From contig NZ_JAINVG010000006.1 in NCBI RefSeq assembly GCF_020400725.1, positions 62,001 to 126,000 of the forward strand: a stretch of DNA of 64,000 nucleotides. Direction: 5' to 3'. Shown here in pieces: positions 17,014 through 30,062 of this stretch; within the stretch, counting starts at the first letter, position 1, and every line of letters starts with the position of its first letter. The position numbers and the translations under genes are program-made. Under the pieces are notes generated by a model. It worked only from the letters and a program-made list of their open reading frames with translations, was not told where the DNA came from and made no database searches. Origin of the DNA: Streptomyces sp. NK15101 (GTDB taxonomy: Bacteria; Actinomycetota; Actinomycetes; Streptomycetales; Streptomycetaceae).

Positions 17014-18354
17014 ATGGACGACACCCACACCGCAGGAGCCATCCGACTGGCCCGGGGAGTGCCCCTCGCCTCGGCGATCGACACCTCGGACGCCGCCGCC
17101 TGGACGGGCCTCGACCTGGCCGTCCGAGAGCTCGCCCGCACCCGTCCCTCCGCGCTGCCGGACCACGCGTGGGCGACCGGCCGCCGCTTCCACCGGTCGT
17201 GGGACGGCCCGCTGCCCACCCTGAACCTCGTGCGCCGCGAACCGGACGAGACCGAACTCGCCCTCGCGCTCTGTCACCCCGACGGCCGGATACGCGAGGC
17301 GGCCCTGCGACGGGCGGCCCTCCTTCCCGGGCCGGCCCTGCGACCGTTGCTGCCCCTCGTGGCGATCCGTTGCGCGGACTGGGCGGAGGCGGTGCGCGAC
17401 GTGGCCCGGGAGGTGCTGCGGACCGCGCTTCCCGCCGCCGGCCCCGACGCGGTCGCCGTCCTGTCGCCGGTCGTCCTGCGGGTCGCCGCGCGCCGGTACG
17501 GCGAGGCCGCCCTGACCCTCCTCGAAGCCGGACTCCGGCAGGTCCCGGCGCCCGTCCTCGACGCCGTCCTCGTCCGCGACGACCGTGCGACCCGGCGCCT
17601 GGCGCACCGGATCGCCGTCGAGCGACGGCACCTCTCCCCCGAGCGGTTCGCGAACGCCGCCGCCACCGACCCGGACGTGGTGATCCAGGACATCTGCGCG
17701 GACGGCGCGGTCGCCGGGACGGGCCCGGAGGCGGGGGACGAGGTGCTTCTCCCCCTGCTCCGCTCCCGGCACTCCCGGGTGCGCGCGGCGGGCGTGACGG
17801 CGCTGCGCCGGGCCGGACGCCCCGAGGAGGCCGAGGCGTTCCTGACGGACCGTTCGTCCTTGGTGCGGGCCTGCGCGCGGTACGTGCTGCGGCAGTACGG
17901 CGTCGAGGCCGCCCCGCTCTATCGGGCCCTGTGCGCGGGCGAGTCGGTGCCCCCGGCCGCGCCCCTCGGGCTCGCCGAGTGCGGCGATCGCGACGACGCC
18001 ACCGCGCTGTGGGGCCTCACCGGCCACCCCCACCCCGGTGTGCGCGCCCACACCGTGGCCGGGCTGCGCGTGCTGGAGGCGTCGGAGGTCGCACGCCTGG
18101 TGCCCCTGCTCGACGACCCCTCGCCCAGGGTCGTACGGGAGGCGGTCGCCGCCCTCGCGCCGTGGGCGGACCGGCTGCCCGTGGCCGAACTGCGGACACG
18201 GCTCGGGACGGAGCACCCCAGGCACGTGCGCGTGGGGGCGTACCGGTTGCTGACCGCACACGGCGGCCCGGATCTCCGGGAGATCGCCTGGTCGCTGATC
18301 GACGACACCGAGCCGAAACTGCGCGCCGACTCCCGTGCGCTGCTGAGGAACTGA
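17014..18354 (+). CDS. HEAT-repeat protein of unknown function
   Basis: A 446-residue, all-helical protein. Residues about 85-440 read as tandem HEAT-like repeats, for example GRIREAALRRAALLPG, SRVRAAGVTALRRAG, PGVRAHTVAGLRVL and PRVVREAVAALAPWAD, spaced about 30-40 residues apart. Such solenoids act as protein-binding scaffolds; no enzyme motif is present. There is no Shine-Dalgarno: TACGCT sits exactly 6 nt before the ATG, so the mRNA is probably leaderless. It shares the region 16855-17013 with the divergent argH promoter. Confidence 0.7.
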   Translation: MDDTHTAGAIRLARGVPLASAIDTSDAAAWTGLDLAVRELARTRPSALPDHAWATGRRFHRSWDGPLPTLNLVRREPDETELALALCHPDGRIREAALRRAALLPGPALRPLLPLVAIRCADWAEAVRDVAREVLRTALPAAGPDAVAVLSPVVLRVAARRYGEAALTLLEAGLRQVPAPVLDAVLVRDDRATRRLAHRIAVERRHLSPERFANAAATDPDVVIQDICADGAVAGTGPEAGDEVLLPLLRSRHSRVRAAGVTALRRAGRPEEAEAFLTDRSSLVRACARYVLRQYGVEAAPLYRALCAGESVPPAAPLGLAECGDRDDATALWGLTGHPHPGVRAHTVAGLRVLEASEVARLVPLLDDPSPRVVREAVAALAPWADRLPVAELRTRLGTEHPRHVRVGAYRLLTAHGGPDLREIAWSLIDDTEPKLRADSRALLRN

Positions 18355-18429
18355 CCGGGCGTCGGCCCGCCTCCTCCCGGTCGGCGGGACACCCGCGCCT
18401 CGGCCGCTCGCGAGAGGGAGAATCGGGCC

Positions 18430-19035
18430 ATGGGAAAAACGTATGAACACATCGACGGGCGGCTTCGGGCCTTCATCGAGGAGCAGCCGGTGTTCTTCAC
18501 CGCCACCGCTCCCCTCACCGGCGACGGTCACGTCAACCTCTCCCCCAAGGGCCGCAAGGGCACGCTCGTCGTGCTCGACGAGCTGACCCTCGCCTACGTC
18601 GACTTCGGCGGCAGCGGCGCCGAGACGATCGCACATCTGCGGGAGCCGGGGAACGGCCGGATCACGCTGATGTGGACCGCGTTCTCCGGGCCGCCGACCG
18701 TCGTGCGGGTGCACGGCACCGGGGAGGTCGTGCTGCGGGACGATCCGCGCTGGGGTGAGCTGTTCGCACGGTTCCCGGCCGAGGCCGTCGAGGGACAGGG
18801 CAGCGCGCGGGCGATCATCCTCGTGCACGCCCGACGGGTCAGCGACGCCTGCGGGTTCGCCGTCCCGCTGATGGAGTACCGGGAGGACCGGTCGCTGCAC
18901 GCCGAGTACTTCAACCGGAAGACGGACGAGGAGTTCAACGCGTACTGCGAGCGGAAGGACCACATCGGCAGCAGCCTCGACGGGCTGCCCGGGCTGCCGC
19001 TCCCGCTGCCGCCGATGCCGCTGCCCGCCGAATAG
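18430..19035 (+). CDS. Pyridoxamine-5'-phosphate-oxidase-like flavin-binding protein
   Basis: A 201-residue PNPOx-like split-barrel protein. The features are FFTATAPLTGDGHVNLSPKG (FMN-phosphate-binding loop), YVDFGGSGAETIAHLREPGNGRITLMWTAF (typical of this subfamily) and a C-terminal KTDEEFNAYCERKD stretch. Members bind FMN or F420 and reduce unidentified substrates; it is not the vitamin-B6 enzyme itself. GAGAGGGAG about 10 nt before the ATG supports the start. It follows the HEAT-repeat gene by 75 bp on the same strand; the link is unknown. Confidence 0.75.
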   Translation: MGKTYEHIDGRLRAFIEEQPVFFTATAPLTGDGHVNLSPKGRKGTLVVLDELTLAYVDFGGSGAETIAHLREPGNGRITLMWTAFSGPPTVVRVHGTGEVVLRDDPRWGELFARFPAEAVEGQGSARAIILVHARRVSDACGFAVPLMEYREDRSLHAEYFNRKTDEEFNAYCERKDHIGSSLDGLPGLPLPLPPMPLPAE

Positions 19036-19081
19036 CCCCCCACGACGGGCGGGGACCCCCGAGCGGCCCTAGCGTCGCGGC

Positions 19082-19771
19082 ATGCGCACCCTTCTCGTCC
19101 TCGGCGCCGTCCTGCTCTCCTCCCTGGGCAGCGCGCCCGTGCCCGTACCGCTGCCCGAGCGGATGGCCGACACCGGCGGGGGCTCCCAGCTGATCACCGC
19201 CGAGGCCCCGGGCACGGGCGCCACGACGGGGACGCTGACCTGGTGGGACCGGCGCGGAGGGCGATGGGTGGCGGCGGGGTCCGCGCCCGCCCGGTTCGGG
19301 GCGAGGGGACTCGCCGAGGGCGCCTCGCGCCGACAGGGCACGAACACCACGCCCACCGGGCTCTACCGGCTGCCGTACGCCTTCGGGGTGCGGGCGCGGC
19401 CCGCCGGGACCCGTTTCCCGTACGCCCGGGTCACCGGACGCTCCTGGTGGTGCCAGGACAACGCCTCCCGCGCGTACAACCGCTGGGTCGAGGGGCTGCC
19501 CCGCGACTGCCGGGCCGACGAGGCCGAGCACCTCGTCGCGTACGGCACGCAGTACGCGTACGCGCTCGTCATCGGCTTCAACTACGAACGCCCGGTGCGG
19601 GGGCGCGGGGCCGGGATCTTCCTGCACGTCAACGGGCGCGGGGCGACGGCCGGTTGCGTCTCCGTGCCGGCCGACGCGATGCGCGCGGTCCTCGCCTGGG
19701 CGGATCCCGCGCGCCGGCCGCACATCGCCGTCGGAACGCGGGGCGGTCCGACGGCGATCACGCGCTACTGA
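19082..19771 (+). CDS. Exported L,D-transpeptidase-like protein
   Basis: A 229-residue protein with an N-terminal hydrophobic signal (LLVLGAVLLSSLGSA) and a C-terminal YkuD-like core. His182 (FLHVNG) and Cys192 (GRGATAGCVSV) are spaced like the catalytic pair of L,D-transpeptidases, which crosslink or modify peptidoglycan. The Ser/Thr-H-G-C-h-N box is relaxed to A-G-C-V-S, so activity is likely but not proven. TAGCGT lies exactly 6 nt before the ATG and no ribosome site is seen, predicting a leaderless transcript. It converges on argR with a 10-bp gap. Confidence 0.72.
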   Translation: MRTLLVLGAVLLSSLGSAPVPVPLPERMADTGGGSQLITAEAPGTGATTGTLTWWDRRGGRWVAAGSAPARFGARGLAEGASRRQGTNTTPTGLYRLPYAFGVRARPAGTRFPYARVTGRSWWCQDNASRAYNRWVEGLPRDCRADEAEHLVAYGTQYAYALVIGFNYERPVRGRGAGIFLHVNGRGATAGCVSVPADAMRAVLAWADPARRPHIAVGTRGGPTAITRY

Positions 19772-19781
19772 GCCGGGTCCC

Positions 19782-20312
19782 CTACTTCTGCGCCAGCTTC
19801 AGCAGGTGGTCGGCGAGCGCCTGGCCGCCGACCGGGTCGCGGCTGATGAGCAGCAGGGTGTCGTCACCCGCGATGGTGCCGAGGATGGCGTGGAGTTCGG
19901 CCTGGTCGATGGCCGACGCGAGGAACTGTGCGGCGCCCGGCGGGGTCCGCAGCACCACCAGGTTGGCGGAGGCCTCGGCGGAGATCAGCAGTTCGCCGGA
20001 GAGGCGGCGCATGCGCTCCTCCTTGGCGGACTCGCCGAGCGGCGCCTGCGGGGTGCGGAAGCCGCCCTCGCTGGGCACCGCGTAGATCAGCTCGCCGCCC
20101 GTGTTGCGGATCTTCACCGCGCCGAGCTCGTCGAGGTCGCGGCTGAGCGTCGCCTGGGTGACGCTCAGTCCGTCGTCCGCGAGGAGCTTGGCGAGCTGGC
20201 TCTGCGAGCGCACCGGTTGCCGGTTGAGGATGTCGACGATCCTGCGGTGGCGTGCGGTGCGGGTCTGCGGAACGGACGGCCCGCCGTGCTCGTTCTCCTG
20301 CGCGTCGGTCAT
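19782..20312 (-). CDS. argR: Arginine repressor
   Basis: A 176-residue hexameric-type arginine-sensing regulator. The winged helix (about 15-85) includes [44 protein letters not shown]. The C-terminal oligomerisation and arginine-binding domain contains [34 protein letters not shown]. With arginine bound it represses arg promoters; targets here are probably the repeats before argH, argC and argG. It is the last gene of argCJBDR, 7 bp after argD, so it also controls its own synthesis. Confidence 0.96.
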   Translation of the reverse strand: MTDAQENEHGGPSVPQTRTARHRRIVDILNRQPVRSQSQLAKLLADDGLSVTQATLSRDLDELGAVKIRNTGGELIYAVPSEGGFRTPQAPLGESAKEERMRRLSGELLISAEASANLVVLRTPPGAAQFLASAIDQAELHAILGTIAGDDTLLLISRDPVGGQALADHLLKLAQK

Positions 20313-20319
20313 CGTCGTC

Positions 20320-21519
20320 TCATTCTCCGGTTCGTCCTTGCCCGTTCGCCTCGTCCAGGACCCCGGGCAGGGCCTGGAGGAAGGCGTCCGCCTCGGCGTC
20401 GGTGAGGACCAGCGGAGGCATGATCCGTACGACGTCGGGAGCGGGCGCGTTCACCAGGAGGCCGGCGTCCTGGGCCGCCTGCTGCACCTGGGGTGCGAGG
20501 GGCCCGGTGAGCACGATACCCAGCAGGAGGCCCGCACCACGGACGTGGGAGACCAGCGGATGGCCCAGACCCTCGATTCCCTGGCGCAGCCGCTCCCCCA
20601 CCGACTTCACGTGGTCGAGGGCCGCGTCGGCGCCGAGGGTGTCCAGGACGGCGAGTCCGGCGGCGCAGGCGACCGGGTTGCCGCCGAAGGTGGTGCCGTG
20701 GTGGCCGGGCGCGAAGAGCTCCGCGGCCTCGCCGAAGGCGACCGTCGCGCCGAGGGGCAGGCCGCCGCCGAGGCCCTTGGCGAGCGTCACGACGTCGGGC
20801 TCGACGCCCTCGTGGGCCTGGTGCTCGAACCAGTGGCCGCACCGGCCGATGCCGGTCTGCACCTCGTCGAGGACGAGGAGGGTGCCGGTGGCGCGGGTGA
20901 TCTCCCGGGCGGCCTCGAGGTAGCCCGCCGGCGGGACGACGACGCCGTTCTCGCCCTGGACGGGCTCGATGATGACGAAGGCGGTCTCCTCGGTGACCGC
21001 GGCCCGCAGCGCCTCCACGTCCCCGTACGGGACATGGGTGACGTCGCCGGGGAGCGGCAGGAACGGGGTCTGCTTGCCGGGCTGGCCGGTGAGCGCCAGG
21101 GAGCCCATGGTCCGGCCGTGGAAGCCGCCGTCGGTGGCGACCATGTGGGAGCGGCCGGTGAGCCGGCCGATCTTGAAGGCGGCCTCGTTGGCCTCGGCGC
21201 CCGAGTTGCAGAAGAAGACCTTGCCGGGCCGGCCGAAGAGGCCCAGGAGCCGCTCGGCGAGGGCGACGGGCGGCTCGGCGACGAAGAGGTTGGAGACGTG
21301 GCCGAGGGACGCGATCTGCTTCGACACGGCCTCGACGACCGCCGGGTGGGCGTGGCCGAGGGCGTTGACGGCGATGCCGCCGACGAAGTCCAGGTACTCC
21401 TTGCCGTCGGCGTCCCAGACCCTGGCGCCCTCACCGCGGACGAGCGGCAGCCGGGGGGTGCCGTAGTTGTTCATGAGCGAGCCCTGCCACCGCTGGGTCA
21501 GCTCGGTGTTGCCGGTCAT
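20320..21519 (-). CDS. argD: Acetylornithine aminotransferase
   Basis: A 399-residue class-III PLP aminotransferase converting N-acetylglutamate semialdehyde and glutamate to N-acetylornithine. Key motifs are [38 protein letters not shown] (PLP Asp) and [14 protein letters not shown] (PLP Lys). Its first 4 bp overlap the end of argB (ATGA), so translation is coupled. Confidence 0.96.
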   Translation of the reverse strand: MTGNTELTQRWQGSLMNNYGTPRLPLVRGEGARVWDADGKEYLDFVGGIAVNALGHAHPAVVEAVSKQIASLGHVSNLFVAEPPVALAERLLGLFGRPGKVFFCNSGAEANEAAFKIGRLTGRSHMVATDGGFHGRTMGSLALTGQPGKQTPFLPLPGDVTHVPYGDVEALRAAVTEETAFVIIEPVQGENGVVVPPAGYLEAAREITRATGTLLVLDEVQTGIGRCGHWFEHQAHEGVEPDVVTLAKGLGGGLPLGATVAFGEAAELFAPGHHGTTFGGNPVACAAGLAVLDTLGADAALDHVKSVGERLRQGIEGLGHPLVSHVRGAGLLLGIVLTGPLAPQVQQAAQDAGLLVNAPAPDVVRIMPPLVLTDAEADAFLQALPGVLDEANGQGRTGE

Positions 21520-22435
21520 TTCTCCCCCTGATCGTTCTGAGCGCCCCTGCCGTCGGGGACGACCATCGTGCCGATGCCCTCGTCGGTGAAGATCTCCAGC
21601 AGGATCGAGTGCTGGACCCGGCCGTCGATGACGCGGGCCGTGGTGACCCCGTTCCGTACGGCGTGCAGGCAGCCCTCCATCTTGGGGACCATGCCGCTGG
21701 AGAGGTCGGGCAGGAGCTTCTCCAGCTGGCTCGCGGTCAGCCTGCTGATGACCTCGTCGCTGTTCGGCCAGTCCTCGTAGAGGCCTTCGACGTCGGTCAG
21801 GACCATCAGGGTCTCGGCACCCAGCGCCGCAGCGAGTGCCGCAGCCGCCGTATCAGCATTGACGTTGTAGACATGTCCGTCGTCCTGGGAGCGGGCGATG
21901 GAGGAGATGACCGGGATCCGGCCGTCCTCCAGGAGCGCCTCGATGGCTCCGGTCTCGATGGCGGTGATCTCGCCGACCCGGCCGATGTCGACGCGCTCGC
22001 CCTCGATGACCGGCTCGTGCTTGGTGGCGGTGATGGTGTGGGCGTCCTCGCCGGTCATGCCGACGGCGAAGGGGCCGTGCTGGTTGAGCAGCCCGACGAG
22101 CTCGCGCTGGACCTGGCCGGCGAGGACCATCCGTACGACGTCCATGGCCTCGGGCGTGGTGACCCGGAGGCCGGCCTTGAACTCGCTGACCAGGCCCGCC
22201 TGGTCGAGGGCGCGGTTGATCTGGGGGCCGCCGCCGTGCACGACGACCGGCTTGAGGCCGGCGTGCCTCAGGAAGACGACGTCCTGGGCGAACGCGGCCT
22301 TGAGGTCGTCGTCGATCATGGCGTTGCCGCCGAACTTGATGACGACGGTCTTGCCGTGGTGGCGGGTGAGCCAGGGCAGGGCCTCGATCAAGGTCTGGGC
22401 CTTCGGGAGGGCGGTGTGCTTCCGCGCGGTGTTGC

Positions 22436-22439
<4 letters not shown>
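21516..22439 (-). CDS. argB: N-acetylglutamate kinase
   Basis: A 307-residue amino-acid kinase phosphorylating N-acetylglutamate, usually the step inhibited by arginine. It shows [10 protein letters not shown] near the N-terminus, [17 protein letters not shown], and [18 protein letters not shown] with [10 protein letters not shown]. The N-terminal extension ahead of VVIKFGG fits the arginine-sensitive hexameric form. The ATG overlaps the argJ stop (ATGA) and its own stop overlaps argD. Confidence 0.96.
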
Positions 22440-24684
<2,245 letters not shown>

Positions 24685-24765
24685 TCACCGGGCAGGCGGG
24701 GCCGGCGTCGCACCCCCGGCCCTTATACGGTGGCCCGTCCCCGCACGGCCTGCCAGGGTGTTCCC

Positions 24766-25359
24766 ATGAGCACCGAGCCCGCGCGCCCCGGACCGGTCCG
24801 CCACCACGACCACGGCACCTGGCTCGCCCACTTCACCCGGCGGGTGCTCGTCGTCTGCCCCGGGTGCGGGGGCCGCGCGCTCGTCACGCTCCGGCCCGGC
24901 CTCCCGGAGCCGCGACACCTGCTCTTCGAACCCCGCCGGCTCACCTGCGGAAGCTGCGGGGCGGTCGCCGAGTGGACGGCCGAGCGGCGGGGCACCGCCC
25001 TGATCGGCGTGACGCCCGGCGGCACGGAGGACCCCTTCTTCCGGCGGCCGCTCTGGCTGCAGACCCGCTGCGCGGGACGCGTCCTCTGGGCCTACGACGA
25101 GGAGCACGTCGACGCGCTCGCCGCGTACGTGGGCGCACGGCTGCGCCACCGCCACGCCTCCCCGACACTGGCGATGTTCGCGCGGCTCCCGGCCTGGATG
25201 AAGTCCGCGGCCCGCCGCGACGAGGTCCTGGCCGGCCTGGCGACCCTCCGCGCCCTCGCCCGGCGCTCGGCCCCCGCCGACCGCTCCGACGTGGCCCACG
25301 AGCGCGCAGACCGGTCGCGCCATTCCGGCAGCGCGCTGTTCCGGGGCGGTCCGCACTAG
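24766..25359 (+). CDS. Zinc-ribbon protein of unknown function
   Basis: A 197-residue protein with a four-Cys zinc-ribbon: CPGCGG near residue 31 and CGSCG about 30 residues later, similar in spacing to TFIIB-type ribbons. The remainder is Arg-rich with no catalytic motif I recognise. Homologues sit beside argC in other Streptomyces as far as I recall, but a link to arginine is not shown. CAGGGT lies exactly 6 nt before the ATG with no ribosome site, suggesting a leaderless message. It shares its upstream region with the divergent argC promoter, so ArgR could affect both. Confidence 0.65.
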   Translation: MSTEPARPGPVRHHDHGTWLAHFTRRVLVVCPGCGGRALVTLRPGLPEPRHLLFEPRRLTCGSCGAVAEWTAERRGTALIGVTPGGTEDPFFRRPLWLQTRCAGRVLWAYDEEHVDALAAYVGARLRHRHASPTLAMFARLPAWMKSAARRDEVLAGLATLRALARRSAPADRSDVAHERADRSRHSGSALFRGGPH

Positions 25360-25417
25360 GTCCGCGCCAGGTCAGCGCCGGGTCCGCGCCGGAGGATGCG
25401 CGGGTCTCGCCGCAGGG

Positions 25418-25486
25418 CGGGCCTTCCGCCGACGGGCGCGCGGGCCTTCCGCCGACGGGCGCGCGGGCTTTCCACCGGCAGGCGCT
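25418..25486. repeat. 23-bp tandem repeat, two perfect copies plus one degenerate
   Basis: The unit begins CGGGCCTTCCGCCGACGGG at 25418 and again at 25441; a third diverged copy (CGGGCTTTCCACCGGCAGG) starts at 25464. It lies in the 184-bp gap upstream of the argG promoter. It could be replication slippage or a regulatory array. Confidence 0.6.
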
Positions 25487-25508
25487 CAGGCCCCTGCGAG
25501 CCGCCCCT

Positions 25509-26998
<1,490 letters not shown>

Positions 26999-27019
26999 CG
27001 CGCGGCACCACCGCCACGG

Positions 27020-27055
27020 AAGGCCGGTTCGACACCTTTGTGTCGGACCGGCCTT
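27020..27055 (+). terminator. Strong hairpin terminator after argG
   Basis: AAGGCCGGTTCGACAC pairs with GTGTCGGACCGGCCTT (one G-U position) around CTTT, and the stem is followed by TTCC. Confidence 0.8.
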
Positions 27056-27162
27056 TCCGCTGGTCGAAGCGGTTCGCGGGGGGGGTCGCCGGGGCCCGCT
27101 ACTGTCTGCGCGGAACGGAACAGGGCGTACCGCGTGCGGCACGCCGGGGTGGGGAGTGCGGG

Positions 27163-28488
27163 ATGACGGAGACGGCGGACGCGGTCCGGACGGCGGGAAG
27201 AGACTGCCCCGAGTGCGGGGAGCCCGTGGCCGCGGGGGGACGGTACGTCACCTGGTGCGCCGGGTGCGAGTGGAACGTGGACCCCGAGGTGCGGGACGAG
27301 GAGACGCCGGGACGGATCGAGCGCCTTCGGCAGCGCCTCGCGCAGCAGTACGGGGAGCAGCTCCTCGCCGAGCTGTCGGAGTCGGCCGCCGGGACCGCGC
27401 CCGGCGGGGCGGCGGACCGCGCGGAGGCCCGGCCCCGGCCCGGGACGGCCGGCCTGCTCGCCACGGCCCTCGCGGTGACGATCCACGGCGTGACCCTGGC
27501 CCTGCTCGCCGGCGGCCTCTGGCTGGTCGTCGCGGGCAGGGGCGCCCTGCCCCTGGTCGGGGCCCTCCTGCTCGGCCTCGCCGTCGTGCTCCGGCCCCGG
27601 TTCGGCCGCCTCCCGAAGGACGGGAGCCACCGGGTGCTCCTGCGCCGGGCGGACGCGCCCCGGCTCTTCGCCCTGCTCGACGAGGTCGCCGGAACCGCCG
27701 GCACCACGGGCGTACGGGCCGTGGTGGTCGACGCCGACGTGAACGCGTCGGTCACCACGTACGGCATCCGGCAGCAGCGCGTGCTCCACATCGGCCTCGG
27801 CCTGTGGGAGATCCTGTCCCCGCAGGAGCGGATCGCGCTCCTGGGCCATGAGTTCGGGCACTACGCCCACGGGGACACCCGCCGCTCCCTGCTCGTCGGC
27901 GGCGCGTTCCAGTCGCTCGGCACCTGGCGCTACACGCTGGCCCCGGTGTCCGCCCAGGGCCTGGCCGACGACCTCGTGAACCTGGCGACCGCCCTGCCCC
28001 GGCTGCTCGTCGACGGCGTCCTCGCCCTCCTGGAGCACCTGACCCTGCGCCAGTCGCAGCGCGCCGAGTACCTCGCCGACTCGACCGCCGCGCGCGCCGG
28101 GGGCACGGAGGCGGCGGCCGGGCTGATGGACCGGCTCCTCATCGGCGGGAGCGTCGGCGGCGAGCTGCGCCGCGAGTCCGTGGCGGCACGGACCCGGATC
28201 GGTGGCGCGGCCCGCCGGGAGGATCCGTCCGAGGGCCTGTGGGAGCGTCTGGCCGCGCACGCCGCGTCGGTTCCGGAGCGCGAGTGCGAGCGGCTGCGCC
28301 GGGTCGCGGAGCGGCGAGGCCACCAGGTGGACTCGACGCACCCGCCCACCCATCTGCGGCGCCTGCGGCTGACGCGGGGCGTCCCGGTCCCCGCCGTCCT
28401 CGTCCTGGACGCGGCGCGGGCCGCGGAGGTCGACGCGGAACTGGCCCCGGCAAGGCGGAGCGTGGCCCGGGAGCTCGTACGGCGCTGA
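27163..28488 (+). CDS. M48-family (HtpX-like) membrane metalloprotease with N-terminal zinc ribbon
   Basis: A 441-residue protein. Cys15-x2-Cys18 and Cys32-x2-Cys35 form a small zinc ribbon, followed by a charged helix and hydrophobic membrane segments at about 98-143. The protease domain holds the metal motif HEFGH at 229-233 and the downstream glutamate region QRAEYLADSTAARAGG. HtpX-like enzymes degrade damaged membrane proteins on the cytoplasmic side. The ribbon-plus-M48 arrangement is less usual and may add substrate or DNA/protein recognition. The ATG at 27163 is preceded by GTGGGGAGTGCGGG, a reasonable ribosome site. The terminator after argG isolates it from the arginine genes. Confidence 0.82.
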   Translation: MTETADAVRTAGRDCPECGEPVAAGGRYVTWCAGCEWNVDPEVRDEETPGRIERLRQRLAQQYGEQLLAELSESAAGTAPGGAADRAEARPRPGTAGLLATALAVTIHGVTLALLAGGLWLVVAGRGALPLVGALLLGLAVVLRPRFGRLPKDGSHRVLLRRADAPRLFALLDEVAGTAGTTGVRAVVVDADVNASVTTYGIRQQRVLHIGLGLWEILSPQERIALLGHEFGHYAHGDTRRSLLVGGAFQSLGTWRYTLAPVSAQGLADDLVNLATALPRLLVDGVLALLEHLTLRQSQRAEYLADSTAARAGGTEAAAGLMDRLLIGGSVGGELRRESVAARTRIGGAARREDPSEGLWERLAAHAASVPERECERLRRVAERRGHQVDSTHPPTHLRRLRLTRGVPVPAVLVLDAARAAEVDAELAPARRSVARELVRR

Positions 28489-28573
28489 TCCCGCGCTCCT
28501 GGGGCGGTCGCTGTCACATCCCGGCGGGTCCTCGCGTCAACGCGGTGACGGAACCGACGAGGAGTGAGGCGCC

Positions 28574-29515
28574 ATGCACGACGACACGTTTCTGACCGCC
28601 CTGGCCGGGCGGTTCGACGCCCACGAGGAGCAGCTGCGGGCCGTCGCGCTGCGGATCACGGGCTCCCCGGCTCAGGCCGAGGCCGCGCTCGCGGCGGCGC
28701 GGGCGGAGCTCGGGCGGGACGACGGTGCGACGGTACGCGCCTGGCTGACGGCGGCCGTGGGCCAGGCGTGCGTGCGGGGGCTCCAGGCGCGGGGAGCGGA
28801 GGGACGGCGGCGCGGAGGGCCCGACGAGGGCGGGCCGGCGCCGCGGGCCGGGGAGGCGCCGCGGGCCGGGGAGACGCCACGGGCCGGGGAGGCGCCGCGG
28901 GCCGGGGAGACGCCACGGGCCGGGGAGGCAGGCACCGGGAGCGGTGCGGACCCGCGCCGCGACGTCGACTCCCTGTGGCTGGCGTTGCTCGTGATGCTGG
29001 AGAGGCTCGGGGGTGACGAGCGGCTCGCCTATGTCCTGCACGACGCGTTCGGGCTGCCCTCGTGCGAGACCGCGCGGATCATCGGCGGCTCCCCGGACGC
29101 GGCGGTGCGGCTGGCCCGGCGGGCGCGGGAGCGGCTCCGGGGCGGCGGGGCGGCCCGCACCGAGGGCGAGCGGGGACGGCAGCGCGCGGTGGTGGACCGC
29201 TTCCTGGCGGCCGCACGCGCGCGTGACGCCCGCGCGCTGGCGGCCGTCCTCGACCCGGACGTCGTGGCGTACTCCGAGGGCGGCCCGGTGCACGGGTTCG
29301 CCGCGGTCGCCAAGACGGCCGCGGACTTCGCGCGGGGCGCGGACGCGTCCCGGCCCGCGCTGGTCGACGGGGCCGTCGGCGCGGTCGGGTTCGCCGCCGG
29401 CCGGCCGGTCTCGGCGGTCGGCGCCACCCTCCGCCGGGACCGCATCGTCGTCCTCTCCCTGACCAGCGGGGAGCACCGGGTGCGCGCGCTCGACCTGGTC
29501 TTTCCCGACAGCTGA
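28574..29515 (+). CDS. ECF41/SigJ-type sigma factor with C-terminal SnoaL-like domain
   Basis: A 313-residue sigma factor. Residues 1-70 resemble sigma region 2 (AHEEQLRAVALRITGSPAQAEAAL). Region 4 includes YVLHDAFGLPSCETARIIGGSPDAAVRLARRARERL. The last 110 residues form a SnoaL/NTF2-like domain (VVDRFLAAARARDARALAAVLDPDVVAYSEGG), which in ECF41 factors controls activity in place of a separate anti-sigma. The linker contains five six-residue PRAGE(A/T) repeats encoded by a DNA tandem array. The classical DVVQE-type core of region 2 is weak, so promoter melting may be impaired. GAGGAG before the ATG supports the start. Confidence 0.75.
   Translation: MHDDTFLTALAGRFDAHEEQLRAVALRITGSPAQAEAALAAARAELGRDDGATVRAWLTAAVGQACVRGLQARGAEGRRRGGPDEGGPAPRAGEAPRAGETPRAGEAPRAGETPRAGEAGTGSGADPRRDVDSLWLALLVMLERLGGDERLAYVLHDAFGLPSCETARIIGGSPDAAVRLARRARERLRGGGAARTEGERGRQRAVVDRFLAAARARDARALAAVLDPDVVAYSEGGPVHGFAAVAKTAADFARGADASRPALVDGAVGAVGFAAGRPVSAVGATLRRDRIVVLSLTSGEHRVRALDLVFPDS
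28841..28930 (+). repeat. Five-unit 18-bp tandem repeat inside the ECF gene
   Basis: Units begin CCRCGGGCCGGGGAG and alternate at the last codon (GCG or ACG), giving a 36-bp higher-order period. They encode PRAGEA and PRAGET alternately in the sigma-domain linker. Copy number changes would keep the frame. Confidence 0.85.
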
Positions 29516-29677
29516 GTGAGGCATGGGGTGCGCCCGGAGGGACGGCCGGGAGGAGATCCGGTGCGCCCGGCGGCACGGCTCGTCAGCCTCGACGGCATCT
29601 CCACGCCCCGAATCTCCTGGCTGAGGACCCGCACTCACGCCACCCGCGCGCCCTCACTTTCTTCGGAGCGTTACCCC

Positions 29678-30031
29678 ATGATCACCATTCGTGGTGCCGA
29701 CGTGCGCCTCGGCGCCCGGTTCCTGCTGTCCGGCGTCTCCTTCCACGTCGCCCCCGGCGACCGGATCGGTCTCGTCGGCCGCAACGGCGCCGGCAAGACG
29801 ACCCTGCTCCGGCGCCGACGTGCGCTCCTGGACGAGCCCGCCAACGACCTGGCCCCGGCGTCGCGCGACGAGGTCCTGGCGGAGGTGGGCACCTGTCCGG
29901 GCGCGATCGTGATGGTCACGCACGACGAGGGCGCGATCGACGCGCTGCGCCCGGAGCGGGTCCTGCTGCTCCCGGACGCGGACGAGGACCTGTGGAGCGC
30001 GGAGCAGCGGGAGCTGGTCGCCCTGGCGTAG
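29678..30031 (+). pseudogene. Internally deleted ABC-F ATPase gene (remnant)
   Basis: The 117-residue frame starts as a normal ABC-F protein: MITIRGADVRLGARFLLSGVSF, then Walker A GRNGAGKTTLL at about 37-47. It then jumps directly to the very end of an ABC-F second domain: ALLDEPANDLAPASRDEVL (Walker B), VTHDEGAIDAL (switch His) and the terminal EDLWSAEQRELVALA. Full-length relatives have two ATPase domains and about 530 residues, so roughly 400 residues, including both signature LSGGQ motifs, are missing. The junction is in frame (LLRRRRALL). A functional ATPase is unlikely; a recent in-frame deletion is the simplest reading. Confidence 0.75.
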
Positions 30032-30062
30032 GACCGGGGCGGGCAGGGCGGCGGGACCGTGA

